The translations under genes and the position numbers were made by a program. Below the pieces are notes generated by a model that saw only the letters and a program-made list of their open reading frames with translations, did not search any database and was not told the origin of the DNA. Positions 22,301 through 35,530 of a stretch of DNA of 64,000 bases are shown piece after piece (position 1 is the first letter of the stretch; each line of letters starts with the position of its first letter). Origin of the DNA: Numida meleagris. Taxonomy: Eukaryota; Chordata; Aves; Galliformes; Numididae. The stretch is taken from contig NC_034438.1 in the NCBI RefSeq assembly GCF_002078875.1, positions 19,701,965 through 19,765,964 of the forward strand. The letters run 5' to 3'.

Positions 22301-25300
22301 AGTGATGGTTAGGGATGCAGAACAACAATGCTCCTGCTGCAATGGGGACTCAGCCTGAGCCCAGCCACACCATGGAAAACCCAGTGAGACTATGGTGTCC
22401 CAGCTAGGTTATCCCAGGAGACCCCTCCTCTTAGGAACAAGACATATAGACACATAGGCACAGACATCACATGTACCTCATAGGCCAGTTTTTGTCCTCA
22501 GTTGCCAGTTTCAAACAGAAATAATTGCAGTTAAGCCAGCCTTCAGTATTTAATTGCAACACTCTGCTGGGTTATTCTGGATTAATGTTGCTGTAAGATA
22601 CTGCAACTTGGCCCTTCTTGCCAAGCAGTTTTTTTTATACAGAAAACAATAGAAGTGCAAAATTAAAACTTACTTGCTGAAAAGAGAGGTGCACTGTCCT
22701 TGAAGATGCTGGGAAGACTTGCTAGGAAGATGCTGGGAAACCTTCAGGCTAAGATGAAGTTTAAAATGAGACCTTCTCCCTACTTCTCCTGGGACACATG
22801 ATTTCATATAATTACAATTCCATGACTGTGTTAGGCCCAAATAGGTTCCATTATTTGCAAGTCTATGTGCCATCAGTGTAAGGAGACTTTTATAAATCAA
22901 ATACAAGTCTTTGTACCTTGTCCTGGCATTTCTAAGATGAGATATACAGTTATGCTTCACCAGAAAAGCTAATGCTGCTAAGTTAGCAAGATGGCTCTAA
23001 GTTTGTCAATAATTTTCTAATGCACCGTGCCCTAGTGGGAAATGTGCATATGAAGTTCAAAATTTGCATGTAAAAGAAAAGTGCGTTAGGAAGTGAGCAA
23101 TTAATGACATAGAGCAACACAGCTAGCACAAGGTTTTTAGGGCTTTAACGTAATTACTGTAATTACGTGAGCTGTCTGCAGATATATATAGACAGATCCC
23201 AAAGAATTGAGCTGAAGGTTTTTTGTTTGTTTTTGTTTTTTACATCTTTGGAAGATTTGGAAAAACTCTTCCTTCAGTCCTCTATGCACCTATACTTCAC
23301 AGGCCCTATATATGTCATTGCTTGTATGTCACTGAGGCTGTCCATTTGTGTAAAAATGGAAGAGAGCTTATGTGAGGATCTGTGCAAATACAGTCCAAGC
23401 TAGCAGACTTAATTTAGGTTTTAATTCTTCTTGTCCTTAGGCTGGAAGGGTAGATAACAGACAAAAAGACCTGCAGCTGCATGAAGGGATGCATGACAAA
23501 ATTTAGTAGGACTTCTCCATCTTTTGAACGTGCTGGGGTCCCCTTCCTTATCTTGAAAGGTTCAGGTGACTGTCACCGGGGAAAACAAGGCCTAGGGGCA
23601 GAATGAGGGCCTGGTTAGCGGTGAGATGCAGAAGCAACATCAGGTCAGGTCTTGCAACATTTTCCATGTACCCACTTTCCAGTCAGGAGCTAGTGTTCAT
23701 CTGCTTTTTTTCACAGTCTCCTGAAATGTTCTCTGTGCTCCCACACCCCAGACCATGTGGTTCTTATTAAGCTGTTTTTGCAATGAGTATACAAAGCCTG
23801 ACTTGTGTCAGCCACAAAATAATATGTCTCAATTTTGACATCAGTAGTGTTACCTGGCATAAAATCAGTGTGATGCAAAGGAGAATAATACCTTTTCCAT
23901 GGCAAATTGTTGAGGATTGTGCAGATTGTTTCAGTCTGATGGTAATAAGATGACAAAACTGTACACGTAACTCCTTACTTGGCTGAGAATGGTAAAAAAA
24001 ATGTGCAGATTGTCTAGGGAAAAGATGAAATCTTTGCATAGATTAAAACAGAAAAATCTTTTAGGGGTCCATTACAACTTCCTTGTTAATGTTTCATGCT
24101 TTTTGTTCTGCATTTTAAGGTTTGACATTTTGGGGTAACCTCAGTCTACAAATGTCACTTTCCGGGTGGGCTTGTCCTCATGCAGTTAGAAATAAGGCAC
24201 AGAACATCCAGAGCAGATGAGATTGCAGCACAGAACAACATCTTCTTTACTCTCCTTTTTCCCACCCAAACTGTGTTTCACACAGGAGATATTTCAACTA
24301 TGGAATCAAATGAGAGTTAATCAGCTGGAGCATTTTGTAATTAATAAGAAGGTCATATCCCTTGTGAAATAGTGGAATTCTGCAATCCATTGCCAAGCCC
24401 TTGGCTTTTTCACTGCTTTTTCTGGGTCAAACTCTGTTTTCTCTGCGAGCAGGATAAGTGAGGAATAAATCCAGCTGAGAGAGTTACACCATAGAAATAA
24501 GTGTGGAGCCCTTGTTTCTGTTAGCAGACGCAGAGACAAGACAGGTCTATTGTCCTGACAGCCCATCACGGAGCACCACAGAGGCACCTGACATCACTGC
24601 TTGGGATGGGTGACCCTTAGTACATGAGGCACAGCCAGCATGTCATCAGTCCTGCTGGCCTGCTGGCCTCCTGCTCTGCAGGAGCAGTAAGGGGTGATGG
24701 CATATTTACTCCTGAAGCCCATGAAGTACCAAGAAGAGGAGCTTCCCTTCCTCCAAATTTCCCATGCAAACATGGTACCAAGGGTCTTGCTTCACTCCTA
24801 GCATTTGTGAAGAGCTGTCTCACATTTGCTCACTCTTAAAGGTTGCTCCTGTGATCCTCTTTTCTCTTCTTTTTAGCTCTCCTGAGCGGGTATGAGAAGT
24901 GATATGTCTGCTGGTGGTGGTGAAAAGCAGCATCACTGCTGGCTTCCCTGCAGTGAAGCCCTGCCAATGTTGATCACTGTTACAGTGACAAACCTATCAT
25001 CTGAGCTGTCTGAAAGCTTCCTTGGGGTTTTGGCAGTGCTGTGGACAATCAGTCCAGAGATGCTGAGCCCCTGAAGTTTACTCAGACATTGCAACAATTC
25101 CTGATCTGACAAGCAAGCCTGCAAACTAAGTACTGCCTTTGAGAGCCAAGCACTGCGTATTCCCTCCCAGACACTTTCAAGGGACTTAGAACAGTTGTAA
25201 CAGCAATTCCCCCAGCTTTCACAAAGGAACAAAGAGAAGCTCAGATTATGGGAGTGAATAATATTGGAGAAGGGATTCAAGAGCCTTTGAGACATATTAA

Positions 25301-25760
25301 GGCAGAACCCACCTGGTAAATCTCCAGACTACTGGAGATTTATTTAATACTCGGCATACTGGGTATTGCATTGGCATGCACTTTGTTTGTTTTACCTCAT
25401 GTTGTACAGACCTTCCTTTTCTGGATGCATACTGAGTAAAATCACCTCAGTGCTTTGCCATGATTCTCTTCTGGTTGTTTGTTGGTTTTTGACTAGTTTC
25501 TAAGGAGAAGTAAATCAGTGGAGATATTTTGCAATGTTCATTTTAAAACATTCTGTTCTCATATGTAAAAACAGTTCAGAATGGCCCTTTAAAATTGACG
25601 TTACTTCAACACTATCTCCACGCTTCTCTCAAGCTCATAAGTCTACAATATTCTACCTAAATTGTTTCATGGTGTAGCTATAGTACTTGCCAGAACATGA
25701 TCCTACACTTTTTTTTCCCCTTTTTTTTCCCCTGAAGACAACATTGCAAATGATTCTTAA
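19321..25760. other. Gene-free stretch
   Basis: Holds the homeodomain-type palindrome at 23148-23168, a weaker CTCF-like motif at 20381-20395, and a T/G-rich simple tract near 23217-23240. The 120-codon minus-strand frame at 24933-25295 has no recognised domain, no codon-use cue and no flanking exon structure I can defend. I see no RNA gene or young repeat. Confidence 0.45.
23148..23168. promoter_or_regulatory. 21-bp palindrome with paired TAATTA cores
   Basis: ACGTAATTAC (23148-23157) and GTAATTACGT (23159-23168) are perfect reverse complements around a single central T. Each arm holds TAATTA, the core bound by many homeodomain proteins, flanked by ACGT. The layout would suit a homeodomain dimer, but binding is only inferred. 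Confidence 0.35.
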
Positions 25761-27300
25761 ATCATAGAATCATAGAATCATAGAATGGCCCGGGTTGAGA
25801 AGGAACTCAAAGATCTTCTAGTTTCAACCCCCTGCTGAGTGCAGGGTCACCGACCACTAGGCGAGGCTGCCCAGAGCCATGTCCAACCTGGCCTTGAATA
25901 CCTCCAGGGACAGGGCATCCACAACCTCCTGGGGCAACCTGTTCCAGTGTGTCACCACCCTCTGAGTGAAAAACTTCCTCCTAATATCTAACCTAAACCT
26001 CTCCTGTCTCAGTTTAAAACCATTCCCCCTTGTCCTGTTGCTTTCTACCCTTGTGAACAATCATTTCCCCTCCTGTTTATATGCTCCTTTAAAGTATTGG
26101 AAAGACACAATGAGGTCTCCCTGGAGCCTTCTCTTCTCCAAGCTAAACAAGCCCAGTTCCCTCAACCTTTCCTCAGAGGAGAGGTGCTCCAGCCCTCTCA
26201 TCATCTTGGTGGGCCTCCTCTGAACTTGTTCCAAGAGCTCCATGTCTTTCTTGTGCTGGAGGCCCCAGGCCTGGATGCAGTACTGCAGATGGGGCCTCAC
26301 AAGAGCTGAGTAGAGGAGGACCACCACCTCCCTCTCCCTGCTGACCACTCCTCTTCTAATGTAGCCCAGAACATAGTTGGCCTTCTGAGCTGCCAGCACA
26401 CACTGCTGGCCCATGTCCAGTTTCTCATCCACCAGGACCCCCAAGTCCTTCTCCGCAGGGCTGCTCTCGAGGATTTCTTCCCCCAGTCTGTATAAATACC
26501 TGGGATTGCCCCAGCTGAAATGCAGCACCTTGCATTTGGTCTTGTTGCACCTCATTAGGTTCTTGTGGGCCCACTTGTCCAGCCTGTCCAGGTCCCTCTG
26601 GATGGCTTCCCTTCCCCCTACTGTATCGACTGCACCGCTCAGCTTGGTGTCATCTGCAAACTTGCTGACGGTGCACTTGATTCCATCATTTATGTCATTG
26701 ATAAAGATGTTGAAGAGCACCGGTCCCAAGATTAAGCCTTGGGGGACACCACTTGTGACTGTCCTCCACCCTGACATAGAACTGTTAATCACAATCCTTT
26801 GGCTGCATCCAGCCAACCAGTTCTTAATCCACCAAACAGTCCATCCTTCAAATCCATACCTCTCCAATTTGGAGAGAAGGGTGTGGTGAGGGACCATGTC
26901 AAAGGCTTTGCAGAAGTCCAGGTAGATAACATCCTTCACCCTTCTCCCATCCACTGATGCCATCACTTCATCATAGATGGCCACCAGATCACCTCCTGGT
27001 CATGTATGTGCCTTAACATGTCTTCTAGAAGGATCTGCTCCACGATCTTCCCAGGCACAGAGGTGAGGCTCACCGGCCTGTAGTTTCCCGGGTCATCCTT
27101 TCTCCCTTTCTTAAAAAGGGAGTAATGTTTCCCTTTTTCCAGTCACTGGAGACTTCACCGGACAGCCATGATTTTTCAAATATGATGGAGAGCGGCTCGA
27201 CAACCACATCAGCCATCTCTCTCAGAACCCTGGCATGGAAATCATCCGACCCCATGGACTTCCATACATTCAGTTTCATGGGGAGGTCTCAGACTCATTC
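25761..27300 (-). mobile_element. CR1 LINE, longest and best preserved copy, minus strand
   Basis: The 3' end is at 25761-25787 as three CATAGAAT units on the plus strand, followed by typical CR1 3' UTR and coding sequence read on minus. It covers about 1.5 kb: nearly all of the reverse-transcriptase domain from the segment before motif A to the C terminus. The 5' part (endonuclease and ORF1) is absent. Coding sequence is largely readable, which suggests a younger copy than its neighbours. A small deletion and frameshift near 26985-27000 removes the segment just upstream of motif A. Confidence 0.97.
25857..27279 (-). pseudogene. CR1 reverse transcriptase, disabled
   Basis: On minus, 27070-27279 encodes the start of the reverse-transcriptase domain (motif around [16 protein letters not shown]). 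After a frameshift and local deletion, 26061-26984 gives a 307-codon frame with motif [10 protein letters not shown] (residues 21-29), SGVPQG (78-83) and the catalytic FADD (109-112), then the conserved thumb and C-terminal blocks to the end. One in-frame TGA at 26061-26063 separates this from the final 67 codons (25857-26060), which stay in the same frame. The active-site aspartates are intact, but the upstream frameshift, the stop and the missing endonuclease make it non-functional. In a complete CR1 this enzyme would copy the element's RNA into the genome at a nicked target site. Confidence 0.93.
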
Positions 27301-28509
27301 CACTATTGCAGTAAAGTGGACTCCGCTCCTCTCACCCACATCCCAAATTATAGGGAAGCAAAAAGTAGTTTTACAGGAAACACCTATTTTTAATGCCTAT
27401 TTTCCAGATAAATAGACTACAAAATAACATGATACATAAATGGGTTTGGGGATGGCAGAATTGCCCAGTTAATCCATGGTGTGAATGAGACCAGAGCTGT
27501 AGATGGCATTGTGGCATTGTCCCTCGCTTGTTCTAAGGACATTCTGCTTATTCACAGAACGATTTTCTCTAAAATACCCTCTGATATCTCATAACTAGCA
27601 AGCACATGTTCTATGAGTTCAAAGAAAACAAGAAGAATAAGTTTATATTTGAAATAAATTCATTGTACCTAATGAATTCAGTCTTAACTAGTCTGATGGG
27701 ACAGCTCTGCAGCCTGGCCACTGAGAAGGGTCCAGTCAGTTCTATAGCTGTATCTGGAATAGCAGTGTACCAGGAAAACACTTGCAAAACTGGTGTTTGT
27801 ATTTGTTTCTGCAAAGCCTTTTCTTGAATACAAATGTAATTATTTGAACTAAATGCACTACAGTGCTCCACAAGTTCTAGTGGGTTTCATTTTTTAGCGT
27901 GATCCTGTACCTTTTACAGTGGGAGTGCTGCACACCCGATATGCTGATAATGTACCTGCATATGCTGTACTCATTCCCTGCAGGGGACAGCAGAGCTCTT
28001 TCCAGTAATCACTACTGTTTGGTGGCAACAAAATTGAATAGCCTACACCAAGGCCCTAGCAAATGCCTATCCCACATAACCACCTGTGATTCTTACAGGG
28101 GCCTTATGTAGCCGTTTCAGAGCAGGCAGGGAAAGAAGGTGTTGGCGAAACCAAGTAGCATCCGACATTTCCAGTGGGACCCTCCTGCACAGACACCTGC
28201 TCTTCCCTTTGGCTTCACCCCCATTGAGCAAAAAGTAAAGAAATGACAGGGAAGTTTAAGGAAAGTTCGGCAAAGATTTTAACATACAACTGAATGCTTA
28301 AAGGATGTTTAAATGTGTAAAACTTAAGATAAAGGAGGGTAGTAAAGCACATCAGTACTAACAATAGGGAAAACAGCTGAATAAGTATGAAATCTTGAGA
28401 AAGTCATTCTGTAGACGACTACAAAGATTATTTACAGATACATTTTTGTTTTTCATTATGTAAACGGCACACAGCTGAGCTTTCATGACAGGTTACAGGC
28501 ACCTGGTTT
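27301..28509. other. Gene-free stretch
   Basis: No recognised feature. The frames at 27606-27827 and 27611-27871 overlap on opposite strands and have no domain. Confidence 0.5.
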
Positions 28510-28668
28510 ATTCCAGAGAGGTTGTGGGATCTCCTCCTTGGACATGTCCAAAAGCCACCTGAACACGGGCCTGGGCACCCTGCTTTGTGTGTCCCTGCTT
28601 GAGTAGGGGTTGGACCAAATGGACCCAGAGGTCCTGTGTGCTGCAGCCCTTCCAGGATTCTGCATCCC
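28510..28668 (+). mobile_element. CR1 LINE 3' stub, plus strand
   Basis: About 160 bases matching only the CR1 3' end: TTCCAGAGAGGTTGTGGGAT at the start, then the short 3' UTR with GGACCCAGAGGTCCTGTGTG and a degenerate GGATTCTGC end. It resembles the copy at 30205-30586 and is probably the same subfamily. Confidence 0.85.
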
Positions 28669-30204
28669 CATCCCACCCAACATGGAGTGTGCGACCATGG
28701 GCCAAGCTGTGCAGGAGGGTCAATTCTTTCATCCCACACTCCATGGAAGGAAAATCCTACTATGGCCAGATGTATAGAGCAAATCCCACAACTCCTTCTT
28801 CATTTTTTCAGGAGATTTAAGTGTGAGTACCATGGTTTCTGCCTGCGTGACTCCAGCTGCCCCTTCATTCAATCCCAATTAAAATCAGTACAGGAACAGA
28901 GGAACAGTTTTCTCTCTCTTTCCCTGGTAGTTGTTAACACCCCTTCATTGCTTGAGACATCTAATGGTGATTTGGCTGCAAAAGAACAGTGAGGGCAATG
29001 GGTACTTATTCATTTCTGCAGAAGTATCAAACTTGTTTGGGAGGAGTGACCACACCAGGGCATTCCCAAGTGTCCAAAATTTTGCTCATGGGAACTCTGT
29101 TACCCCATTGCAAGCGCAGAGCATTTGGGCTGAAGTGTTCACTTACCCTCACATCAAAACAAAGTTTCTGCCAAAATTTTGTTCTAACACTGTTTGGTAG
29201 AACAAAGGGAAATATAAAGATAGTGGCAATTGTCCAGCTGCAAACAGAATCTGCTACAGAAGCGTTCGGTGGGGTAGCTTTTTATTTTAAAAGCATATTC
29301 TAAATACTTAAATATTGTGCTAACAGGATTCCAGAAAAAAAAAATACATAAATTGGAGCAATTCTCTTAAAAAGGTGAAGCAATTACACAAGCATCTAAG
29401 CTAAATGTCTCCTCTCCACAGCCTGGAAACATATACAGGGCATAGACTTCCTTTGTCAGGCAGAAGAACAAAAGAAGACTAAGTGAAGAAGACTCCTGGA
29501 AAGATCATGAGAACAGGAGGAGGAGTGATACAGGGAGGACAAGTGGAGACCAGAAGGTGCAAGTGCAGAAGAGTGGGAACAATCTGAAGAGAGGAGGGGA
29601 GAGTATATTATTTCTTCTATCTTTAAAAATACTGGAGAAAATATTTCCTTGGGGACTTTGTGAGCTTAATTTGAGGGTCTGAAACCTGGACTGCAGCAAG
29701 ACAGTTTTGGATATACAGGAAGAAGTTCATACCTGGTGGTACTTTTCCCTGAAATCTCTTCACCTTATAAATTCAAGCTGGCTTGGACTGGCCATGACTA
29801 TGTTGTCCACATGGGATAAATGAGCTGTTTCTAAACAGACTGCCTGGTTTGTGTCTTACATCATGCATGGCATGATGCCGTTAACATTTATAAACCTCCT
29901 GCTACACACAATATCCCCAAATCCTTCATGATAGGGATCAGTTATAATCTAAAGCGCAGAAGGGGAAAGGGTGGGCAGCACTCCTGACTTTCAGATAACA
30001 GGATTAATGTCATTGAGGGAAAAAAAATCCTCCAGATCAGCACCAGTATAATTGAGGGCAGCACCTGACCCTGTGCTACACTCACCTCTTCACATTCAAG
30101 AGGGCGGTGTGCTCTTCTCCAGCTGTAACTTTTGTGATCTTAAATTCTAACAGAAGTGGCCTGGTGACTTTGGAGGATATTTTCCAGTCTGAGAGAGCAG
30201 CATG
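28669..30204. other. Gene-free stretch
   Basis: An A10 run lies near 29334-29343. I see nothing else to assign. Confidence 0.5.
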
Positions 30205-30586
30205 CAAGAAAAGCAAACTGGGACTGTTCAACCTGGAGAAGAGGAAGCTCAGGAGGATCTCACCAATGTCCATAAATACCTGAAGGGATGGTGCCAACAG
30301 GATGGAGCCAGGCTCTTTTCAGTGGTGCCCAGTTCCAGGAGCAGAAGCAGTGGGCAATGAGAAGTGGGTTCCCTCTGAGCACCAGCCAGCAATTCTGTGC
30401 TGTGCAGGTGACGGAGAACTGGCACAAGTTGCCCAGAGAGGTTGTGGAGTCTCCTCCTTGGAGATCTCAGAAAGCCGTCTGGACACAGGCCTGGGCACTC
30501 TGCACTGGGTGTCCCTGCTGGAGCAGGAATTGGGCCAGAAGGACCCAGAGAGCCCTCCTACCTCAGCCATTTTGGGATTCTGTTAA
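30205..30586 (+). mobile_element. CR1 LINE 3' fragment, plus strand
   Basis: Starts within the C-terminal coding block (GGGACTGTTCAACCTGGAGA at about 30220). It includes AGGATGGAGCCAGGCTCTTT at about 30299 and TTGCCCAGAGAGGTTGTGGA at about 30429, and ends near 30586 at GGGATTCTGT. The wording matches the CR1 subfamily whose 3' UTR reads GGAGCAGGAATTGGGCCAGA. Frames are broken. Confidence 0.92.
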
Positions 30587-32689
30587 ATTGAAATGCAGTT
30601 AGAGGACAGAGGGTAGGAAGGAAGGCTTGTGTTGGAGGTAAGGGGACGCCCAGTTAACAAGAGGCAGTTCAGTTCCACTAAGCTCAGCTTCTGGAACCAG
30701 CTTGAAAATTCACAGCTATCTCCCCCCCCCAAAAAAAACCAAGTTAAATAAAAAATATCTGTTCGGCATTTTAGAAAGAGAAACAATATTGCTGCACCAT
30801 GCCTGGGCTAGGAGACTAGCTGTACGTGGCAGAGGTCAAGGACAACCCAAGCATGCTAGCATGATAGTTTTGCTCTGTGCTGAATTTGAAATGAAATCAG
30901 TTCTATATGCTGTGATGCAGTCAACAGTGAAATTACTTCCAGTTGGGTTGCTGCTATTTTTGCTAATAGCAGTTACAGTTTAGCTGGCTGTTTGCTCCTG
31001 AAGAATCAATGTAAAGTGGGGGAAGATAATATGCTGATGAAAATTGCTGTTTCTGTTCAACTTCCCATCCTTAGTGGGTTTTGTTAGGCTTGTCTAAATA
31101 TAGAAGCGCCCTTTTGGTGGTGGATACTGCATGCTTTGCTCAGTCACCATGTTGGCACTGTGATGCGCAGGAACAGTGCATTCCCCAGTGCCTTGTGTGA
31201 AAAACCCTTCCACAGCCAGCCGCTTCCTCAGCTGATTAATCTTTTTCTCTGCTAAGTGAAACAGAAGTGTAGTAGGGTAATCATTTCCACTGTTTTCCTT
31301 TTTTATCCATGTTTTTTTTAAAAAAAACACATAACATAAACAGGGCTCAGAGAGACCTGAGTAATCACAGTGACTTAAGATCTAAGGGGACATTTTTGCC
31401 TGATGAAGAGGCAAAAACATTTGTTCATTCCATCCGAATCTTTTTCTTAAATCATCTTGGGTTGACCTTTTTGCTGACTCTAAAGCTAGACATGGAGTTC
31501 TTTGCAGATCTTGTAAAGACATATACAGCGCAGATATCCTCATGGTTCTACTGGTACATTAGCTAGGACACAGCCCGATCAACTCTGGTGAGGGATGCTG
31601 GAGGCATCAAGTATCTCTAAGTAGTATCTCACGGCTCTGCTCCAGAAACATGGGGGATTTTCAGAGCCCCTGTCCATAGAGAAGCCAACATGAACAGTCA
31701 TTTCAATGACAGCTTGCTGTAGTGAAGGAGTCTAGTTTACATGAACGGTTTTGACCCAAATTAAGGAAAATAGGCACAAATCTGTAAAGCTAAACATCTG
31801 GTTTCAGAGCAGTGCTTTTATCCTGTCAATGTACAGAAATCTCACTCCCTATTCTAGCCATAAGATTTGACTTTAAGATGCCAAGGGGAATCTTATATCT
31901 ACATGCAAATACTTATAGCCTCGATCCTGCAATTTATAATGCTCAGGAAGACTGCTGTGCTCAAGTGGAGCACCATTAACTTTAATGTGGATTCCAGCCA
32001 TGCATTTTAAATTGCCAGATCAGAGTCTGAAATAATATGCACTTGGGGGCAGGTGTTGTCTCCTACATCTTTTACAATACAGAGAAGATTGTGAGCATTT
32101 AACAAAGGATAATAAAAACATTCAAATATCGTAATAACAACAATAACAGCAAAAATAATAATGATGATCAATAGATTGTAATGCTGTGTACAACATTCAC
32201 TTCCAATTTTCTTCAAGAACAAAAACCGTATCAGCTTGGATTGGAGTAAACTAACGTTTGTGAGTCATGATGCAGCAAAATGAGCCCAGCTGGAGAAAGT
32301 TCTGCCTGGAAAATTGGATTATTTTGACAATTATGAAACAATTTTGTACAGAAATGTATAAATAAGAAACATTTTTACCCCCATTCAGCTCTCAAATTAT
32401 GACTTACAGATGAGTGATGGCACACATAAGCCATTTTTGGAAGCTGGAGGGAGTTATCTCAGATTCATCAAATTCTTATCTCTGTCATCAACACCTAAGC
32501 CAGGTTCATTCACCTGTCTGGAGGTTCTGTGTCAGCTCTATCCAAACCTTGGAGGCATGTGGGCTGCCCTGGTTAAATTCCTCATCTCAACAATTCAAAA
32601 GCAGGAATTTGTACCCACAGCCTCCATTGATAGCCATCCTCACTATTAAAATTAGAGAGTAATTTGAATTCAGTTTGGTTCAACATTAC
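30587..32689. other. Gene-free stretch
   Basis: Contains a C9/A8 homopolymer junction at 30722-30738. The segment 31915-31995 resembles the old amniote repeat words discussed under findings. No gene-like frame. Confidence 0.45.
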
Positions 32690-33155
32690 TGTATCTTTTA
32701 TTAGTTTTTTCTCTAGGAAACATAAGGGATCTGTATTTTATCCCATTAAGGTATTTATGCATTAAAATCAAGTCATTTTTCACTTCAAGCTCTTGAAGTT
32801 TCTCAACATATGACATTTCCTTTAAACATTTTCGGAGTTGTTTCTGTAGCCACTTTGCCAATGCTCTTCTCAATTATGTGCAACAGACCTCCATGTGGCT
32901 CTAGCAATGTCACACTCTGTCAAGTTTACTGTCTCCCTCCTGTCTACCACTCCCACACATACATATAAGGAACAGCTCATGGTAAGAGTTCTCTCTTTGT
33001 GACTGTCCTATTCACAGCTTTATTTAGCCCTCAGATTATTTTGCCTTCCACAAATTCTAGATCATTGTAATGTTACATTACCTCAGTTCACCGTGGAAAA
33101 TGTTGAATACATTGGGTGTAATCCTGATTCCCGAACAATACCCTAAAGTCTTTTC
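32690..33155 (-). mobile_element. Ancient CR1/L3-like LINE relic, minus strand
   Basis: Heavily diverged. A minus-strand frame at 32670-32873 reads KCLKEMSYVEKLQEL and then NDLILMHKYLNG, which aligns with the conserved CR1 C-terminal block ([31 protein letters not shown]) with the central residues deleted. Further along, plus-strand 33093-33143 (AAAATGTTGAATACATTGGG) matches the CR1 segment encoding the region just after the catalytic core. The copy is clearly older than the avian CR1s nearby. The boundaries are approximate. Confidence 0.55.
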
Positions 33156-35530
33156 CATGCAGGGAAGATCCAGAAACATGTGTATATCCACTTCTTTCTG
33201 AAACAGCCGTGGCTTTCAGAAGACTGCAGTTTTTAAAACTTGGTCTTGGGTTCTTGAGTGGTTTTTTTTCTGATAAAAATCTTAATTCCTTAGTCCCTTA
33301 ATCTGTGGCTTCTAGTCCTCATGAATGCAATGTACTCATCTTTGGTCTTCAGGAAAATATTGTTGAGAGATATAAACTGAGAAAAACTTGAAAAATCCCC
33401 TCTACCTGAAAACTTGAGCTCCAAAGAAATCTCGTCTTCTCCATTAGATACATGTTATAGTATTTGTTGGCTGTAAGACACAAATCCGGTAGCCTTTCTA
33501 GAACAATTATGAAATCCTGGAAGATCATTATTTTATCATGTTCTATCACAGCAGATTATGGTAGGAAAAAAAAGAAAAAAAAAGAAAAAGGAGCTGCCAA
33601 CATTTTGTATTCTTTGCAAAGGCCACGACTCAGGAAGCCAGTTCACCAAAGATGTGGCAAGCATCAGCTTGATCTCAGGTCTTGTTTTTAGCTTTTGCTG
33701 AGAGCTTTAATCTTGAGTTGCCTGGCAGTTTTTATGTTTGCTGCTTTCTCAGAAACAAGGTTTATGTTGTGAGAATGTAAACTGATGGCTGGTTATTATT
33801 AATATCTTAACTGAGTGCTTGTTCTAACTGTGAGAATGAAGAATTTTTTTCTAAACTGTAAGTAAACAGCAATAGAGTATGCTTTATAAACTGTGGAAGC
33901 AAATTCCCTGAGGACAATATTTTTAAAGAATATACAGGATTTCCATAGGAACTTCTTACTCATTACAAGTCTGTCTTTTAAAGCCATAATGTAACCACCT
34001 CAGAAAAAGTAACCCCTAACTCCAGCGTATGTCCTAACATTTGAAGAGAACAACATGACCTTAAAGGATTGAAATTATTTCTGCCTGCCATTAAACAGAC
34101 TTCCATAGAAAAAAATCTGGTTTGATAAGGGCAAATGTCAAGGAAGAATGCCTTTCTATAAGGACAAAAGAAGCACAATACATAAAAAGAAAATTCAAAA
34201 ACAGTCAGGCAGTGGAAGAGAGAAACCCCTTACAGTTAGCAGCATAGTGGCAAATGCTGCGCATTTATCTATGTCCCAGTGTTTATTGCACACCTTCACT
34301 GTGAGTATAGTGAGCTTTCCACCTCATTAGACGGCACTAATTTCCACAATACACGTCTGATTTTGAATTGCTCGCTGCAAATATAGACCCTCCCCTCTCT
34401 CTCTACAAACTACTTCTTCTCTCCAGATTACTAGTATAAAAGGAAATAACATATTCCTATACTGATGAAATAGTTGTTTGCTAGCAGCATCTAGAAACAT
34501 TATTTTCTATTTAACATTCCTTGCATTATTTTAAAAGAATCCTTTCCTGAGGTATGTAGCTGCTGTATTCCTTTGCAATGTATTGACTTAGTGGAGCAGA
34601 TGCTAAGCACTAAGTCTATATTCATAGTTTCCCCTTAAATGACTTGCTTTTTGTGAAGGATTCTGCTCTGTTCTGATTTTTGTCCTCAATGTGGTATCAG
34701 CCCCCCATCTGTGAACTGATGAAGCAATACAGCTAATGCTGTCATCTGAGGGTCTTCTTTCCATTTTCAACCAGGAATACACTGGCTAGCTAAACCATGA
34801 CTTGTTTGATATTGTGATTGCTTATATTAGCTCCCATGTTTAAGCCCTCTGCCCACAACAGTCTACTCATTCAGTCACCTATTCAAATAATTTTCAATAT
34901 TTTCTTCATTGAGACACTACTACGATTTATTGAAATCATCCTATCACTGGAAGGAGAGAAAGCCCTCAGGTTACGGGGAACATCTACTTCATCCCAGGAC
35001 ATTTGTTAAGATTTTGCTAAATACAAGTCACCATTTCCTTCTCTGTCTCATTTGGTTCAAGAAAATTTTGATAGCCTGGTGAGATAGTAGTGGAGAAGAA
35101 ATACAGCAATGTCATGACAGAGGGGAAAACTAGGCTGTTTTTGTAACCTCCTAATGGCACAAAAACATGCTCCCAGCAGACAGCCACCCATCAGCTGGGA
35201 ACTGCAAATATGGGGTTGCTTTTGCAAAGCTCAAACATCAGAGCTCTTTGCTGAAAACTTGTGGTTTCAGCCACATGCACTGAAATGCTGGACTTCACTG
35301 AATTTATTTCAAGCACCTCAAATAGGGCGTATAATTTAGATTTGCAATGTCAAGTATTTGAGCAGAACAAAATGTCTGATTTAAAGTAGTAATGCAGTCG
35401 TACACTTAGAGATGGGTGTTATGGAGAGCAGAGATGTGCACAGTCAGAGCAGCTGGCTTGTGCTGGGAACACAGTGCTGGTGTTGGTACGTGGTGTTCAG
35501 TGCATGGTGCATGGTATGAGAACATAGGAC
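33156..35530. other. Gene-free stretch
   Basis: A-rich tract at about 33563-33589. I see no other recognised feature. Confidence 0.5.

Noticed and set aside
24933..25295. 120-codon open frame on minus
   Set aside because: No family resemblance and no splice or promoter context that I can defend.
25850..25870. CTCF-like word GACCACTAGGCGAGGC inside a CR1
   Set aside because: Key GG positions of the CTCF core do not match, and the sequence is explained by the CR1 3' UTR.
26413..26889. 158-codon open frame on plus
   Set aside because: Antisense of the CR1 reverse-transcriptase frame at 26061-26984.
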